From the NCBI GenBank assembly GCA_938027595.1, contig CALJAK010000007.1, positions 141,982-205,981 on the forward strand: a stretch of DNA of 64,000 bases. The letters are read 5' to 3'. Source of the stretch: an uncultured Thermoproteales archaeon. GTDB lineage: Archaea > Thermoproteota > Thermoprotei > Thermoproteales > Thermoproteaceae. Shown here piece after piece: positions 33,420 to 42,654 of the stretch (positions within the stretch are counted from its first letter, which is position 1; each line of letters opens with the position of its first letter). Under the pieces are notes generated by a model. That model was not told the origin of the DNA. It saw only the letters and a program-made list of their open reading frames with translations, and searched no databases. The position numbers and the translations under genes were made by a program.

Positions 33420-34209
33420 GGACTATTGGCGATATGTAGAGCATCGCTGGGATTATGAAGAAGACGACTAACGTCCGGAGGAGTGACTTCTCGTATGAGT
33501 GACCAGTTTCGATTGAATATACAGTGGCGAATACTGTGGCGGTGAGTAATTGTGATATGAAGAGTAGTATCTCTAGAGATAGAAATATCTGCGTTATCTG
33601 CATTTGTCGAGCTATCTCAACCAACGTCATGTGTAGCGCTGGGTATATAGCCAATGGAGTCATGCCAATCACTGTCTTATATGGCGTAATTTTGGCTGTC
33701 TTGTACGCAATTCCCAAAACCAGCGCTATGGACACCATGGAGACGGCGAGCGCCACCGCCGTGGATAACGTCACGGTGCGGGGGAGGTTATAACCGACGT
33801 ACGTCACGCCTAGATACACAAGTGGGGGGTTATGCATAGCTCCCATCACGAGAGCCAGCGTCCATGTGGTTAACAGAATTAAAGCAGTTATGTGTAAAAC
33901 CGGCGAAAGGAGTAGCCACACCACGAAAGACCTCAACCCTATGACTGTGAGAAAACTCAACGTCTCTAGTGGCTCCATGGTTGAAATTATAGACGCCACT
34001 TTCTCACCCAACTTAGTGAGGTAGATTACAGTATCTTCTCTCTTCACTAACTCTAGAGATTCTAGTGCCGCCAACTCATAGAGAAGAGCGGAGGCAGACA
34101 GCCCCAATTTGTTACGTAGTTTGACAAACGTCAATGGCCCCTCTCTGTACAAGGTCAAGATTATGTCTCGCCTCTTGCCGACGGAGGCTTTGTAGACAAT
34201 TTCCTCCAC
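33400..34209 (-). CDS. membrane protein with N-terminal winged helix
   Basis: 269 aa. Residues 1-75 form an ArsR-like winged helix (KRRDIILTLYREGPLTFVKLRNKLGLS), then about six hydrophobic segments from 85 to 265 with short loops. The form is of an archaeal membrane-bound transcription regulator that might sense a membrane signal. Neither ligand nor target is evident. It diverges from alba across about 70 bp and overlaps the methyltransferase gene. Confidence 0.8.
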   Translation of the reverse strand: MEEIVYKASVGKRRDIILTLYREGPLTFVKLRNKLGLSASALLYELAALESLELVKREDTVIYLTKLGEKVASIISTMEPLETLSFLTVIGLRSFVVWLLLSPVLHITALILLTTWTLALVMGAMHNPPLVYLGVTYVGYNLPRTVTLSTAVALAVSMVSIALVLGIAYKTAKITPYKTVIGMTPLAIYPALHMTLVEIARQMQITQIFLSLEILLFISQLLTATVFATVYSIETGHSYEKSLLRTLVVFFIIPAMLYISPIVHAISPL

Positions 34210-34248
34210 AGTGTTTATTTTTCCTCCATATATATTAAGTGGCGAAAT

Positions 34249-34257
34249 TGTTAAAAA
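34249..34257 (+). promoter_or_regulatory. TATA element of alba
   Basis: TGTTAAAAA lies 21-29 nt upstream of the ATG at 34278, supporting that start over the GTG at 34239. Confidence 0.5.
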
Positions 34258-34277
34258 CCCCCGTTGTAGTGAGTTTC

Positions 34278-34556
34278 ATGGCCACAGAACAAACAATACT
34301 AATAGGCAAAAAACCAACTACAAACTACGTAATTGCCACAGTAATGGCGTTCAACGCCGGCGTGAAGAAGGTGGTACTGAAAGCCAGAGGTGCCGCCATT
34401 TCCAAGGCGGTATCCACCGCGGCAATGGTGAGAGACAGATTCCTACCTGGCAAAGTACAGATTAGAGACGTAAGAATAGTGAGCGACAGAGTGCAAGGGC
34501 AGGGTGGGAGAGAGAGGTCCGTAGCCGCTATCGAAATAGCCATCGAAATGGCTTAA
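34278..34556 (+). CDS. albA: chromatin protein Alba
   Basis: 92 aa from the ATG at 34278. It opens MATEQTILIGKKPTTNYVIA and keeps the lysine pair (GKKP) that is acetylated in Sulfolobus, the KKVVLKARGAAISKAV segment and the DVRIVSDRVQGQGGRERSVAA hairpin that enters the DNA minor groove. A possible GTG start at 34239 would add 13 residues, but the TATA lies in that stretch. Abundant DNA- and RNA-binding dimer. Confidence 0.95.
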   Translation: MATEQTILIGKKPTTNYVIATVMAFNAGVKKVVLKARGAAISKAVSTAAMVRDRFLPGKVQIRDVRIVSDRVQGQGGRERSVAAIEIAIEMA

Positions 34557-34582
34557 ATTTTTTCATAATTTGACTAATTTGA

Positions 34583-35857
34583 ATGTCTTTACGTGACGCC
34601 GTAAGTCTCCTAGACGTCCAGTGGTTCTATCCCCCCTACGGCGAGTTTACAATCGCCAGAGTGTTGAAAAACACCGAGGGCGGAGTCACTCCGATATTTG
34701 CCAAAGTCGCCGAGGGCTTCACTGGGGTTGGGAATTTGCTAGACACTAGAAGTAAGTTGTTCAAATTTCTGGGTGTGTCTAGAGACGAGGAGGCGTATGC
34801 AAAACTCCAGCAAGCTCTGGAAAACCCACTAAATGTGGAAGTTGTCTCCACGTGGAGAGATCTATATAGAGAAGTTGAATCACTGCGCCAACTCCCCATG
34901 GTGCGTTACTATGAGAAAGAGGCGAGGCCGTACATAACTTCCGGCGTAGTCATAGCGCTTGGTGTAGATGGCGTTGTGAATGCTTCTATCCATAGGTTTT
35001 CTCCACTGGACGATAGGAGGGCGGTGGTGAGAATAGTGCCGCGTCACTTGTATCAAATATATAGAAAGTCCATGGAGGTGGAGAGAGAAGTGCCAGTGGT
35101 GTTTGTCTGGGGGGTACACCCGTTGGTGTTGTTGGCTGCTGCATCTTCGCCGCCGTATGGCGTGTCTGAAATCAACGTAGCGTCGCGCCTCATGGGGGGG
35201 TTAAAAGTCATGGCTCTAGACAATGGCGTTGTGGCTCCATTTCTAGCGTCTGTAGTAGTGGAGGGATTTCTCACTAGAGAACAAGCCGACGAGGGCCCCT
35301 TTGTAGACATTGTGGGAGTTTATGACCGGGTTAGAAAACAGCCAGTGGTTAGAGTGGAGAAGATATACGTCTTGAGAGAAGAGGCATACGTCCACTACTT
35401 ACTACCCGCGGGGTTGGAGCACATGGTTTTGATGGGGTTTGAGAAAGAAGCTCGGATATGGAGAGCGGCGAGGGGCGTGACGCCTCGAATTAACAAAGTT
35501 AGACTCACTAGGGGGGGATTTGGGTGGATGGTGGCTGTGATTTCAATGGAGAAGTTAGTCGAGGGTGACGCGAAAAACGTACTCCTGGCTGCGTTTGCGG
35601 CGCATCCAAGTCTCAAGATCGCAATTGCAGTAGACAGCGACGTTGATCCAGACGACGCGGTGGCTGTGGAGTGGGCGTTAGCCACCAGACTCAGAGCTGA
35701 CAGTGGAATCTTCGTCATTCCCTACGTTAGAGGCTCTACGTTGGACCCAGTGGCGTTGAACGCCGAGGGGCTCACGCACAAGGTGGGTATAGACGCCACT
35801 AGGCCGTTAGATCTAGACCCGGCGATTTTCGAAAGAGCTAAAATACCCACAGAGTGA
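34583..35857 (+). CDS. UbiD-family decarboxylase, probable anhydromevalonate phosphate decarboxylase
   Basis: 424 aa, prenylated-FMN-dependent decarboxylase. UbiD features: the VVNASIHRFSPLDDRR segment (prenyl-FMN and metal binding), VWGVHPLVLLAA, and VVVEGFLTREQADEGPFVD, which carries the catalytic Glu and the E of the E-R-E set. Directly followed, with 4 bp overlap, by the two aconitase-X subunits. In Aeropyrum pernix this gene set makes isopentenyl phosphate from mevalonate 5-phosphate, with the UbiD member acting on trans-anhydromevalonate phosphate. Linkage makes that role likely here. Confidence 0.88.
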   Translation: MSLRDAVSLLDVQWFYPPYGEFTIARVLKNTEGGVTPIFAKVAEGFTGVGNLLDTRSKLFKFLGVSRDEEAYAKLQQALENPLNVEVVSTWRDLYREVESLRQLPMVRYYEKEARPYITSGVVIALGVDGVVNASIHRFSPLDDRRAVVRIVPRHLYQIYRKSMEVEREVPVVFVWGVHPLVLLAAASSPPYGVSEINVASRLMGGLKVMALDNGVVAPFLASVVVEGFLTREQADEGPFVDIVGVYDRVRKQPVVRVEKIYVLREEAYVHYLLPAGLEHMVLMGFEKEARIWRAARGVTPRINKVRLTRGGFGWMVAVISMEKLVEGDAKNVLLAAFAAHPSLKIAIAVDSDVDPDDAVAVEWALATRLRADSGIFVIPYVRGSTLDPVALNAEGLTHKVGIDATRPLDLDPAIFERAKIPTE

Positions 35858-36969
35858 GAGACGTGGACGTGTCTGAAGTGGTGCGCAAAATTGCAGACGC
35901 CGTCTCCGGGGGGGAGGTGGTGCCAGTAGAGACCGCCCACGTTTCTGGAGTTTCGTTTCTGACGGTGGGGAAACATGGCGTAGAGTTTTTAGAACACTTG
36001 GCTTCTCTCGGGTTGAAAGTTTCGGTATTCACAACGTCGAATCCGTCAGCTGTGGACGTCGGGGGGGTCTTGGGAGTTGGGGGTGAAGTGTTGGAAAATC
36101 AACTCAAAATCGACCGGGCGCTTAGGAAACTGGGGGTTAACACTACATATCTGTGTACGCCGTATGAGTTTGTCTTGACTAGGAGGAGGACTTTTCACGC
36201 TTGGGCTGAGTCCAGCGCCGTGGCGTATATCAACACTTTTAGAGATGCCTGGTCCGACAAGAATCCCGGTCCGCTTGCTTTGTTGAGTGCAATTGCTGGC
36301 TTTGTGCCGAAGACTCCACTCTACACGCTAGAGGGCAGGCGGCCAAGCCTAGTGATTGAAGTGGAGACAGGCGCAGTAGGACCGCTGGAGGCCGGTTTGA
36401 TTGGCATGTTGGTTGGCGAGAAGTTTGGCTCCGGCGTGCCTTACTTCAGAGGTTTGAAGTTCCTCGGCGAGGAGAGTAGGAGAGAATTCGCCGCGGCTAT
36501 CTCTACATACTCGTCAATTGTCTTCGCTGTGGTGGAGAGAGTTACGCCCGGTTGGCGGGAGTATTGGGAAATGGCGGAGGTGAGAGATAGACTTCGCATT
36601 GGCGAAGGCGATTTGTCAAACTTCTTGAGAGACATCGGTGAGCCTGACGCCGTATACATTGGGTGTCCCTTTGCAGATTTGGAGACAGTTTTATGGATTT
36701 ACCGCGAGGTGTCTAAGAGGGGGCCTGCTAAGAAACCCATCTACGTCTCTACCTCACCAGCTGTATATAAATCACTGGCGGGTTTGGATCTCTCCCGTTA
36801 TAACGTCCACCTATTCGCCGGTAGTTGTCTAGTTGTCTCTCCGTACGGTAGGAGGTTTAGAACTATAGCCACAGACTCTCTCAAAGCTATTTTCTACATT
36901 CCCAAACTACATGGCGTGAGAACAGTGCCGTGCAAGAGGGAGAGGTGTATAGATTTGGCATATGCTTAA
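35854..36969 (+). CDS. aconitase X large subunit, probable phosphomevalonate dehydratase
   Basis: 371 aa AcnX catalytic subunit. Three cysteines that fit the [4Fe-4S] ligands are in TTYLCTPYEF (C101), YIGCPFADLETV (C271) and FAGSCLVVSP (C325). These correspond to the family signature of DUF521 proteins, of which the archaeal group is phosphomevalonate dehydratase, converting mevalonate 5-phosphate to trans-anhydromevalonate phosphate. It shares an ATGA overlap with ubiD and an 8-bp overlap with the small subunit gene. Confidence 0.9.
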   Translation: MRDVDVSEVVRKIADAVSGGEVVPVETAHVSGVSFLTVGKHGVEFLEHLASLGLKVSVFTTSNPSAVDVGGVLGVGGEVLENQLKIDRALRKLGVNTTYLCTPYEFVLTRRRTFHAWAESSAVAYINTFRDAWSDKNPGPLALLSAIAGFVPKTPLYTLEGRRPSLVIEVETGAVGPLEAGLIGMLVGEKFGSGVPYFRGLKFLGEESRREFAAAISTYSSIVFAVVERVTPGWREYWEMAEVRDRLRIGEGDLSNFLRDIGEPDAVYIGCPFADLETVLWIYREVSKRGPAKKPIYVSTSPAVYKSLAGLDLSRYNVHLFAGSCLVVSPYGRRFRTIATDSLKAIFYIPKLHGVRTVPCKRERCIDLAYA

Positions 36970-37315
36970 GCCTGTGGTTAGGGGGTCTGGACGTGTGAGA
37001 GCTCAAGTGGCGAAATTCGAGAGGCCCATCTCTCTACTTGGCGATTTAGATCCGGAAAGCGGCAGTATTTTGGGAGTCGACGTAGTGGGCAAAGTAGTCC
37101 ACGTGCCCCACGTGGTTGGCTCGACTGTGGGTCCCTACGTGCTGTGGAGAGCGGTGAAGGTGGGGAAAGCTCCGGCGGCGTTTGTAGCTCGCAAGCCAGA
37201 CCTCATGTTGATAACGGCGTGTGTGCTAGCCGGCGTTCCGCTGTTTGAGGGAAACATTGACACAAACTGCGTGGAGATAGATCTCGGAAGTGGTGAATAT
37301 GTCTCGTGTGGATAG
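36962..37315 (+). CDS. aconitase X small (swivel) subunit, phosphomevalonate dehydratase
   Basis: 117 aa DUF126 swivel domain. It has the beta-barrel pattern of aconitase domain 4 (RVRAQVAKFERPISLLGDLDPE) and a conserved Ser loop GSTVGPYVLW (about 51-60), which in AcnX joins the active site. It pairs with the large subunit encoded just before it. Together they form the heteromeric dehydratase of the archaeal mevalonate pathway. Confidence 0.9.
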   Translation: MLKPVVRGSGRVRAQVAKFERPISLLGDLDPESGSILGVDVVGKVVHVPHVVGSTVGPYVLWRAVKVGKAPAAFVARKPDLMLITACVLAGVPLFEGNIDTNCVEIDLGSGEYVSCG

Positions 37316-37583
37316 GAAGATTTTGGCTTCTCTAGCATTCTACATGTTGGAGGAGCTGGCGGCGAGGAGAGGGGGGAGAGTCAAGCGTAAGTATTGGAAG
37401 TCTTTGAGAATGGTGGAGTTCTGGCTTGGGAAAGACACAGCTAAACTCATCTTAGACAAATTGTCAGAGGGGGGCTATATAAAGTTCGAAGATGATTACG
37501 TAGTCTTGCTGAGGGAGTTTAAACCCCGCCGCTCTCTTAACGCCATTTTGAGAGAGGTCTACAACCATTTGCAAAGAGGTTGA
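37299..37583 (+). CDS. small winged-helix-like protein
   Basis: 94 aa from the ATG at 37299 (GTG at 37290 gives 97). The central SLRMVEFWLGKDTAKLILDKLSEGGYIKFEDDYVV portion (about 40-75) reads as a winged helix. No close family. It overlaps the AcnX small subunit by 17 bp, so it is the fourth gene of that operon and may regulate it. The end converges on AGOG with 47 bp overlap. Confidence 0.75.
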   Translation: MSRVDRKILASLAFYMLEELAARRGGRVKRKYWKSLRMVEFWLGKDTAKLILDKLSEGGYIKFEDDYVVLLREFKPRRSLNAILREVYNHLQRG

Positions 37584-38295
37584 GAAAACTCTCTGGCACT
37601 TGGTGTATATTTTCGCCGTGTAGCACTGCCCGGCCCGCTAGCCACAGTAACGTGTCTAAATGCAAAGGCGGTATTCCAACGGCGCTCGCCACGGCGCTCC
37701 ACAATTCTTGTACTTCTTCTGGCTTCTTCACGGCCACCTCCGGCGGTGTGTCCGTGAGGCCCGCACATCGCGTGAGGTGTGCCACTCTGTAGTCCACTGG
37801 GATTGGGACCTCCATGGGGGCTAGCCTGGACTCCCCCCTGCTGCACATGTAGGCGTAGTTCAGTATCTTAACTGCAAAAACCACAGTCTTCTGCCGCGGC
37901 GATGTGCCCAATCTCTCTGCAATCTCTAGCCACGTCTTCTTTAAATCTGTCAAGTCTGGGCTGTAGGAGCAGATTTTTTCCACACGTCTCAGTCTAGCTG
38001 AGAGGGAGAGTCTCAAGTAGGGACTGTCCCTCACGTATCTAGAGAAATCGACACAGATGTGAGACACGGGAGTGGTGAAGTAGCTGGCGAAGAAACTCCA
38101 GTGTTCCTCCCCCTTGCCCGCCAGTCTGTAGCTAACTAACGCATTCAACATAGACAACCGCGCCCCAATCTCCTCACCTTGGCTAGACACAACTCTACAA
38201 ACTGAGAGATACTGGGGGTCTCTCTTCTCCAACGCTAGGATTGTGTCTACGCCCAACTCCCCGACGGCTTTAATTACTCTTCTTAACGACTCCAT
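37537..38295 (-). CDS. agog: 8-oxoguanine DNA glycosylase/lyase AGOG
   Basis: 252 aa, archaeal GO glycosylase that removes 8-oxoguanine and nicks the strand. The HhH-GPD fold lies from about 115 to 185. Catalytic lysine K136 (in SPRQKTVVF) and aspartate D168 (in PIPVDYRVAH) keep the 32-residue spacing of K140 and D172 of the P. aerophilum enzyme. It overlaps priL by 26 bp, so repair enzyme and primase are co-expressed. Confidence 0.9.
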   Translation of the reverse strand: MESLRRVIKAVGELGVDTILALEKRDPQYLSVCRVVSSQGEEIGARLSMLNALVSYRLAGKGEEHWSFFASYFTTPVSHICVDFSRYVRDSPYLRLSLSARLRRVEKICSYSPDLTDLKKTWLEIAERLGTSPRQKTVVFAVKILNYAYMCSRGESRLAPMEVPIPVDYRVAHLTRCAGLTDTPPEVAVKKPEEVQELWSAVASAVGIPPLHLDTLLWLAGRAVLHGENIHQVPESFLNLFANGCRPLSKWR

Positions 38296-39286
38296 ATTGG
38301 AGTGGGTTTTTCACTCCACATCTCGCCACGCAGAGACCCCAAGTCGCCATCGTCTCACAGCTGGGTACGGAGTACTCCTTCCGTCCGCCGGCTTGACCAG
38401 CAATGTGTTGCACTTGATACCGGGTTATTTTCTCGTTAAAATCCGGCGCGGTGCGGAACAAATCCACTATCTGATCTACATCCCACCCCCTCTTCACTAA
38501 ATACGCCGCAATAGCAAAGCGAGCTGTGTGGGGCACCCCCTCCCCCGCTTTAAGAGCGTTCATGATTGCTGTCATACACGGCGGGTTTGAACCCCCACTG
38601 CTGCGTTTCTCTATTGGCGTATACCTCTCGGCCTTAAATTGAGACAAATCCACCACAGTGGCCACCTTGCCGACCGCCAGTTCACTCTCTTCAGCAATTT
38701 TCAACATTCTATGTCTATATGCCTCTTCCAGAATTCTCTCAAACTCATTTCTAGCCACGGCGACCCACCCCCTCACAACTGGCCGATTTATCATAGCCCA
38801 GTGTGGATCTTGGGGGGCGTACTTCAAGTACGCAGACCACCTCACCGCCATTGGGTAGAACAGGTTGATCAAACCAGGCGCGATCTCAGCTGTAGGTTTT
38901 GCCACAATCGACAAGTCGTATGCGATTTCAACTAGGCAACTTGGATTTTGCACACTTGGGATTCTCCTAAGTAAAAATCTGAAATATTTACTTTCAAAAT
39001 CGGCGAATTTGCGCAGTATGTAAACGTTCTTAGTAGACGCGGCCATGTATAGAGCGAGTCTAGCCGCTGCGGCCTCTTCCTCGGGCTTATCTAGACACCG
39101 TTTGACTTTGGGAAATTGCCGAGCCAACGCCCTCTGTAGTCTGGCGACAGCTGCGTTGACAATAGTCTTGTCTTCAAGCGCCACGTCTAGAGTTAAACCC
39201 AAGCTAGCCAAGAACCGCGCCGACTTCTCCAGAAATGGGAAGTAACATGCAAATTCTCCACTTAACTCTCGACGGGAGGTACACAT
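38270..39286 (-). CDS. priL: DNA primase large subunit PriL
   Basis: 338 aa. The C-terminal iron-sulphur domain has four cysteines: NPPCMT, SCETMATWGLC and ARCGVKNP, binding the [4Fe-4S] cluster that helps start primers. The helical N-terminal half docks the small catalytic subunit, which is not encoded in this window. It is the first gene of the pair with AGOG. Confidence 0.93.
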   Translation of the reverse strand: MCTSRRELSGEFACYFPFLEKSARFLASLGLTLDVALEDKTIVNAAVARLQRALARQFPKVKRCLDKPEEEAAAARLALYMAASTKNVYILRKFADFESKYFRFLLRRIPSVQNPSCLVEIAYDLSIVAKPTAEIAPGLINLFYPMAVRWSAYLKYAPQDPHWAMINRPVVRGWVAVARNEFERILEEAYRHRMLKIAEESELAVGKVATVVDLSQFKAERYTPIEKRSSGGSNPPCMTAIMNALKAGEGVPHTARFAIAAYLVKRGWDVDQIVDLFRTAPDFNEKITRYQVQHIAGQAGGRKEYSVPSCETMATWGLCVARCGVKNPLQYGVVKKSN

Positions 39287-39311
39287 GTATACTTATCGTC
39301 ATTTATTTAAA

Positions 39312-40388
39312 TCAACTGTAGAGACTATAGATGTCTAACTTGGGTGATAGCTCTCTGTATCTACCTCCGGTGATTTTAGCTAGCCGTCTCAAGAAATCAC
39401 TGGGTTCCGTCGCCACTAGGTGAAGTCTCTTGAACTTCCCCGCAAGTTCTACTGTCTTCTCCACGTCTGCCGTCCTCCCGTCTGAGATCACCACCACGTC
39501 TCTAGAGACGCCCCGTGCGTGTAACAATTCCAACGTGGAGGCTAGCTCCGTGCCGCCAGATGCGTATACATACTCCAAAATTTCCAACATCTCCCGCCAG
39601 TAGCGATGTGCGTAGTGAGGTGTCCACATGAAGTCTGCCTCTGTGTTGAAGAGCACTAGCGAGATAGACGACCGGAGGCGGGAAATTTGGCGTATATATC
39701 TAGCAATTGCCTCTTTTGCAATTTTCAACTTCGTCGCAGTGCCCACGTACTCTTTCATACTTCCAGACACGTCTAGAGCTACATATATGGGCTTGTTAGA
39801 AGTGTACACATATTCTCTTATGTATATATCTCTGTGAGATATGGGTTTCGAGAGCGCTTGCTTCCTTCTAATGCCGATAGCAGTTTTTATGAAATCCACG
39901 TCAGTGAGGGGGGCCGACGGGTAGTAATCTCTCACTGCCCTCACGGCTGTCTTCACGTCGAGATGTCCACCCCCATGGCCGTAAATCCACATCGCTCTAT
40001 CTCCCAACACGTCTCTGGGCAGACTCAACCTCCGCACTACCTCCAACTTGACTCTGGGCGATGCATCTACCGGCACGTGTTTATTGACTAAGTGAGCCAA
40101 CGTGGGCGATTTCTCAACCCCAACGCTACCCACGGCGGTTGGTTGCGCCGCCGCTGTGCGATCTTCAGTGCAGACGATGGCGTTTCTCACAATCTCTCTA
40201 GCGGTGGATACGTCTGTCTTGAGAAAGCCGGCGAGGTTTTGTGCAATTATCTCTAACACTTTGTCGTAGTTAACCGCTTCTAGACCACTACGTACGTACA
40301 CGTCTAACATGGCATAGAGTAAACTACGTATGGACACTCCGCCTAGGCAGTGGTGTATGGCAGTCAAGATTTGGATGACGTCACTCAT
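39312..40388 (-). CDS. von Willebrand factor A-domain protein (MoxR partner)
   Basis: 358 aa. The C-terminal half is a VWA domain with MIDAS motif DVSGSMKEY (DxSxS) plus the Thr of SGGTELAS and the Asp of ISDGR, so divalent-metal binding should be intact. The helical N-terminal half has no known fold. It overlaps the MoxR ATPase gene by 8 bp; MoxR-VWA pairs act together in remodelling or inserting metals into partner proteins, but the substrate is unknown. Confidence 0.87.
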   Translation of the reverse strand: MSDVIQILTAIHHCLGGVSIRSLLYAMLDVYVRSGLEAVNYDKVLEIIAQNLAGFLKTDVSTAREIVRNAIVCTEDRTAAAQPTAVGSVGVEKSPTLAHLVNKHVPVDASPRVKLEVVRRLSLPRDVLGDRAMWIYGHGGGHLDVKTAVRAVRDYYPSAPLTDVDFIKTAIGIRRKQALSKPISHRDIYIREYVYTSNKPIYVALDVSGSMKEYVGTATKLKIAKEAIARYIRQISRLRSSISLVLFNTEADFMWTPHYAHRYWREMLEILEYVYASGGTELASTLELLHARGVSRDVVVISDGRTADVEKTVELAGKFKRLHLVATEPSDFLRRLAKITGGRYRELSPKLDIYSLYS

Positions 40389-41295
40389 TCAGCGACTTGT
40401 CGAAAATTTTCTCCAATACGCCCCTGAGCTCCGGGTCTGCAGTGACGTTTATCAATAGATTTCTCTTTAGTTCTCTAATCCCCACGTCCCGCCGCTCTGC
40501 CCACGCGCGGGCCGCCGTGTCGGCGATGGCGAAACTCAGCGACCTAACAGACTGGGGATGGCCGGCTTTCTGCGCTTCCATGGCGAACTTGGCTACTATG
40601 TCCGCCAAACGCGTCGGTATCTCGACTTCCAAATCTCCAAGTAATTCTTTTGCCTTCCAAAGCAGTATAGAGCGCAGTAACTCTCTGTCTGGCATCTTCA
40701 CTTCCACGAACTTAAACCTATCGGCGAGGGCTTCGGACAGTTCGTAAACGCCCTCGTACTCTCTCGGATTCGCCGTGCCGATTAGCAGAAAATCACTCCT
40801 GATCCTATACCCCCTGATGTACACGTAGTGTTCTTGTATAGCTTGCAGCAGAGCGGCTTGCGCGTAGGGATTCAATCTATTGATTTCGTCCATGACTAAA
40901 ACGCCGCCGTGAGCCATGATTAAGGGACCCGGTATGTAAGACAAGGGATGTTCGAAACCAGCCTGCAGCACGACCGCTATGTCTATATCTCCCGTCAAAT
41001 CTACTGCAGTCATGTGTGAGTGACACGCCACTTCTACATATGGCGGCTCTCGTAGAGCTAATATCTCCGCAATGGCTTCCGCCAGTGTGGTCTTTCCCAA
41101 CCCCACTGTGCCCACTAGAGCCACCGGGCGCCCTATCATCATGCCACTCAACACGTCGAGAATCACTTCGTCCAACCCCCTCAACACCTCGCCAATTTTT
41201 GCTTTGATTTTGTCGACACCCAACTGTTTCACTCTCTGTCTCACTAACTTCGGCATGTCTACGGGCGCTCTCTGGAGTAGTTCAGAAAGACGCAC
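40381..41295 (-). CDS. MoxR-family AAA ATPase
   Basis: 304 aa AAA+ ATPase. Walker A GTVGLGKTTLAEAIA (about 61-75), Walker B VLVMDEINR, sensor I LIGTANPREYEG and the ALADRFKF arginine-finger region are all standard for MoxR. It is the first gene of the pair with the VWA protein. Its start, about 55 bp from the divergent clp1-like gene, follows an AT-rich stretch. Confidence 0.93.
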   Translation of the reverse strand: MRLSELLQRAPVDMPKLVRQRVKQLGVDKIKAKIGEVLRGLDEVILDVLSGMMIGRPVALVGTVGLGKTTLAEAIAEILALREPPYVEVACHSHMTAVDLTGDIDIAVVLQAGFEHPLSYIPGPLIMAHGGVLVMDEINRLNPYAQAALLQAIQEHYVYIRGYRIRSDFLLIGTANPREYEGVYELSEALADRFKFVEVKMPDRELLRSILLWKAKELLGDLEVEIPTRLADIVAKFAMEAQKAGHPQSVRSLSFAIADTAARAWAERRDVGIRELKRNLLINVTADPELRGVLEKIFDKSLNE

Positions 41296-41352
41296 GTACG
41301 TTACTGGGTTTGAGATAAAAAGTTGTTTTTAAAATCGGATTGATACTTCATC

Positions 41353-42624
41353 ATGGCTATTCGCCACATGTCATCTGGCGATATCTACCGCATCGAAGGT
41401 CCAGCGAAAGTAGTAGTGAAGAGGGGACAGATATACGCCACCGGCGTTGTCTACCGCGAGGGGCAGAGTTTCACAGTCTTAAGAGCACGGAGGTTGGTTG
41501 TGAAAGCTCTAGACCACTCTGAGGTAGAGTTGGTGTTGGGCCCCGGCGCGTTGCTCGAGAGAATTACCCCCGGCGAGGAGGTAATCGACCAGTGGGAAAG
41601 CCAAATCTCGAGTCTAGACCCCAGGGGAATTGTGTTGATAATTGGCGTGATGGACGTGGGTAAGTCAACGGCGGCTGCTCTCATCGGCAACAAAGCTCTC
41701 GCACGTGGGTACAGAGTGGCGATTGTAGACGCAGACGTGGGGCAGAACGACTTGGGTCCCCCCACCACCATATCTCTAACTAGGTTGAACAGTTACGTGA
41801 CACACTTGAGGCAACTGACTGCGGAGAAGAGCATTTTTCTCCAGTCCACTAGTTTAGAACGCATTTGGCGCAGGGCTGTGGAGCAGATAGACAGAGCAGT
41901 GCGCTACGCAGTAGAGAAGTGGGGAGTGGACACCGTTGTGGTGAACACAGACGGTTGGATTCTCGACGACGAGGCTGTGGAGTACAAGCGGAGGCTTATA
42001 GAAACTCTGAAGCCCTCTATCTTGTTGGCTATACAAGTGGAGAGAGAACTGGAGAGAATTCTAGAGGGACACAAAGCGATCGTGCTGCCGCCGCCGCCGC
42101 ACGTGAGGGCTAAGTCTCGAGAAGACCGCAAAGTACATAGAGAGATGGGTTATGGACGTTATATATTTCCCCCAGTGGAGTTAGCTATTTCGCTAGAGAA
42201 AACGCCATTTTGCAACTTACCGTTGTTGAGCGGTGTGGAGATCTCCGACTCGGTGAGGCGGATGTTGGCTAAGACTCTGGGGCTTTACATCTCGCGGGCG
42301 TATCAAGCCGGCGATAGAGTGTACGCAGTTGTGAATGGAGACGTACTGCAGATTAAGAAAGTTGGGGGGTTCCAAGTGGTTTGTGTGCCAGCTGATTTCG
42401 AGAGGGGATTGCTAGTGGGGTTGGAGGATTGGGAGGGCTTTCTGGTGGGTCTCGGCGTTTTGCGGAAGATTTACTACGACAAGAAGAAGGTAATTGTAGC
42501 CACCTCAAGCGACGTGGAGAAGAGGTTGGGTGAAGTGAAGTGCATTAGAGTGGGGATCGTGCGGCTTGACGATAGTTTTATGGAAGTGGAGAGAGTGACG
42601 CAGTTACTCAAGTTAGAGACGTGA
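41353..42624 (+). CDS. polynucleotide 5'-kinase, Clp1/Grc3-like
   Basis: 423 aa. Walker A GVMDVGKST (98-106) and DADVGQNDLGPP, where D127 and Q131 lie in the Walker A' and clasp region of Clp1-family RNA 5'-kinases. The N-terminal beta domain (about 1-85) and C-terminal domain (about 310-423) fit the three-domain Clp1 layout. Archaeal members phosphorylate 5'-OH RNA and DNA ends; in tRNA splicing or rRNA processing this could act after the endonuclease that also cuts the tRNA-Arg intron described here. Confidence 0.87.
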   Translation: MAIRHMSSGDIYRIEGPAKVVVKRGQIYATGVVYREGQSFTVLRARRLVVKALDHSEVELVLGPGALLERITPGEEVIDQWESQISSLDPRGIVLIIGVMDVGKSTAAALIGNKALARGYRVAIVDADVGQNDLGPPTTISLTRLNSYVTHLRQLTAEKSIFLQSTSLERIWRRAVEQIDRAVRYAVEKWGVDTVVVNTDGWILDDEAVEYKRRLIETLKPSILLAIQVERELERILEGHKAIVLPPPPHVRAKSREDRKVHREMGYGRYIFPPVELAISLEKTPFCNLPLLSGVEISDSVRRMLAKTLGLYISRAYQAGDRVYAVVNGDVLQIKKVGGFQVVCVPADFERGLLVGLEDWEGFLVGLGVLRKIYYDKKKVIVATSSDVEKRLGEVKCIRVGIVRLDDSFMEVERVTQLLKLET

Positions 42625-42654
42625 AAATTTTTATTACGCCACTTAGAGCGCAGT

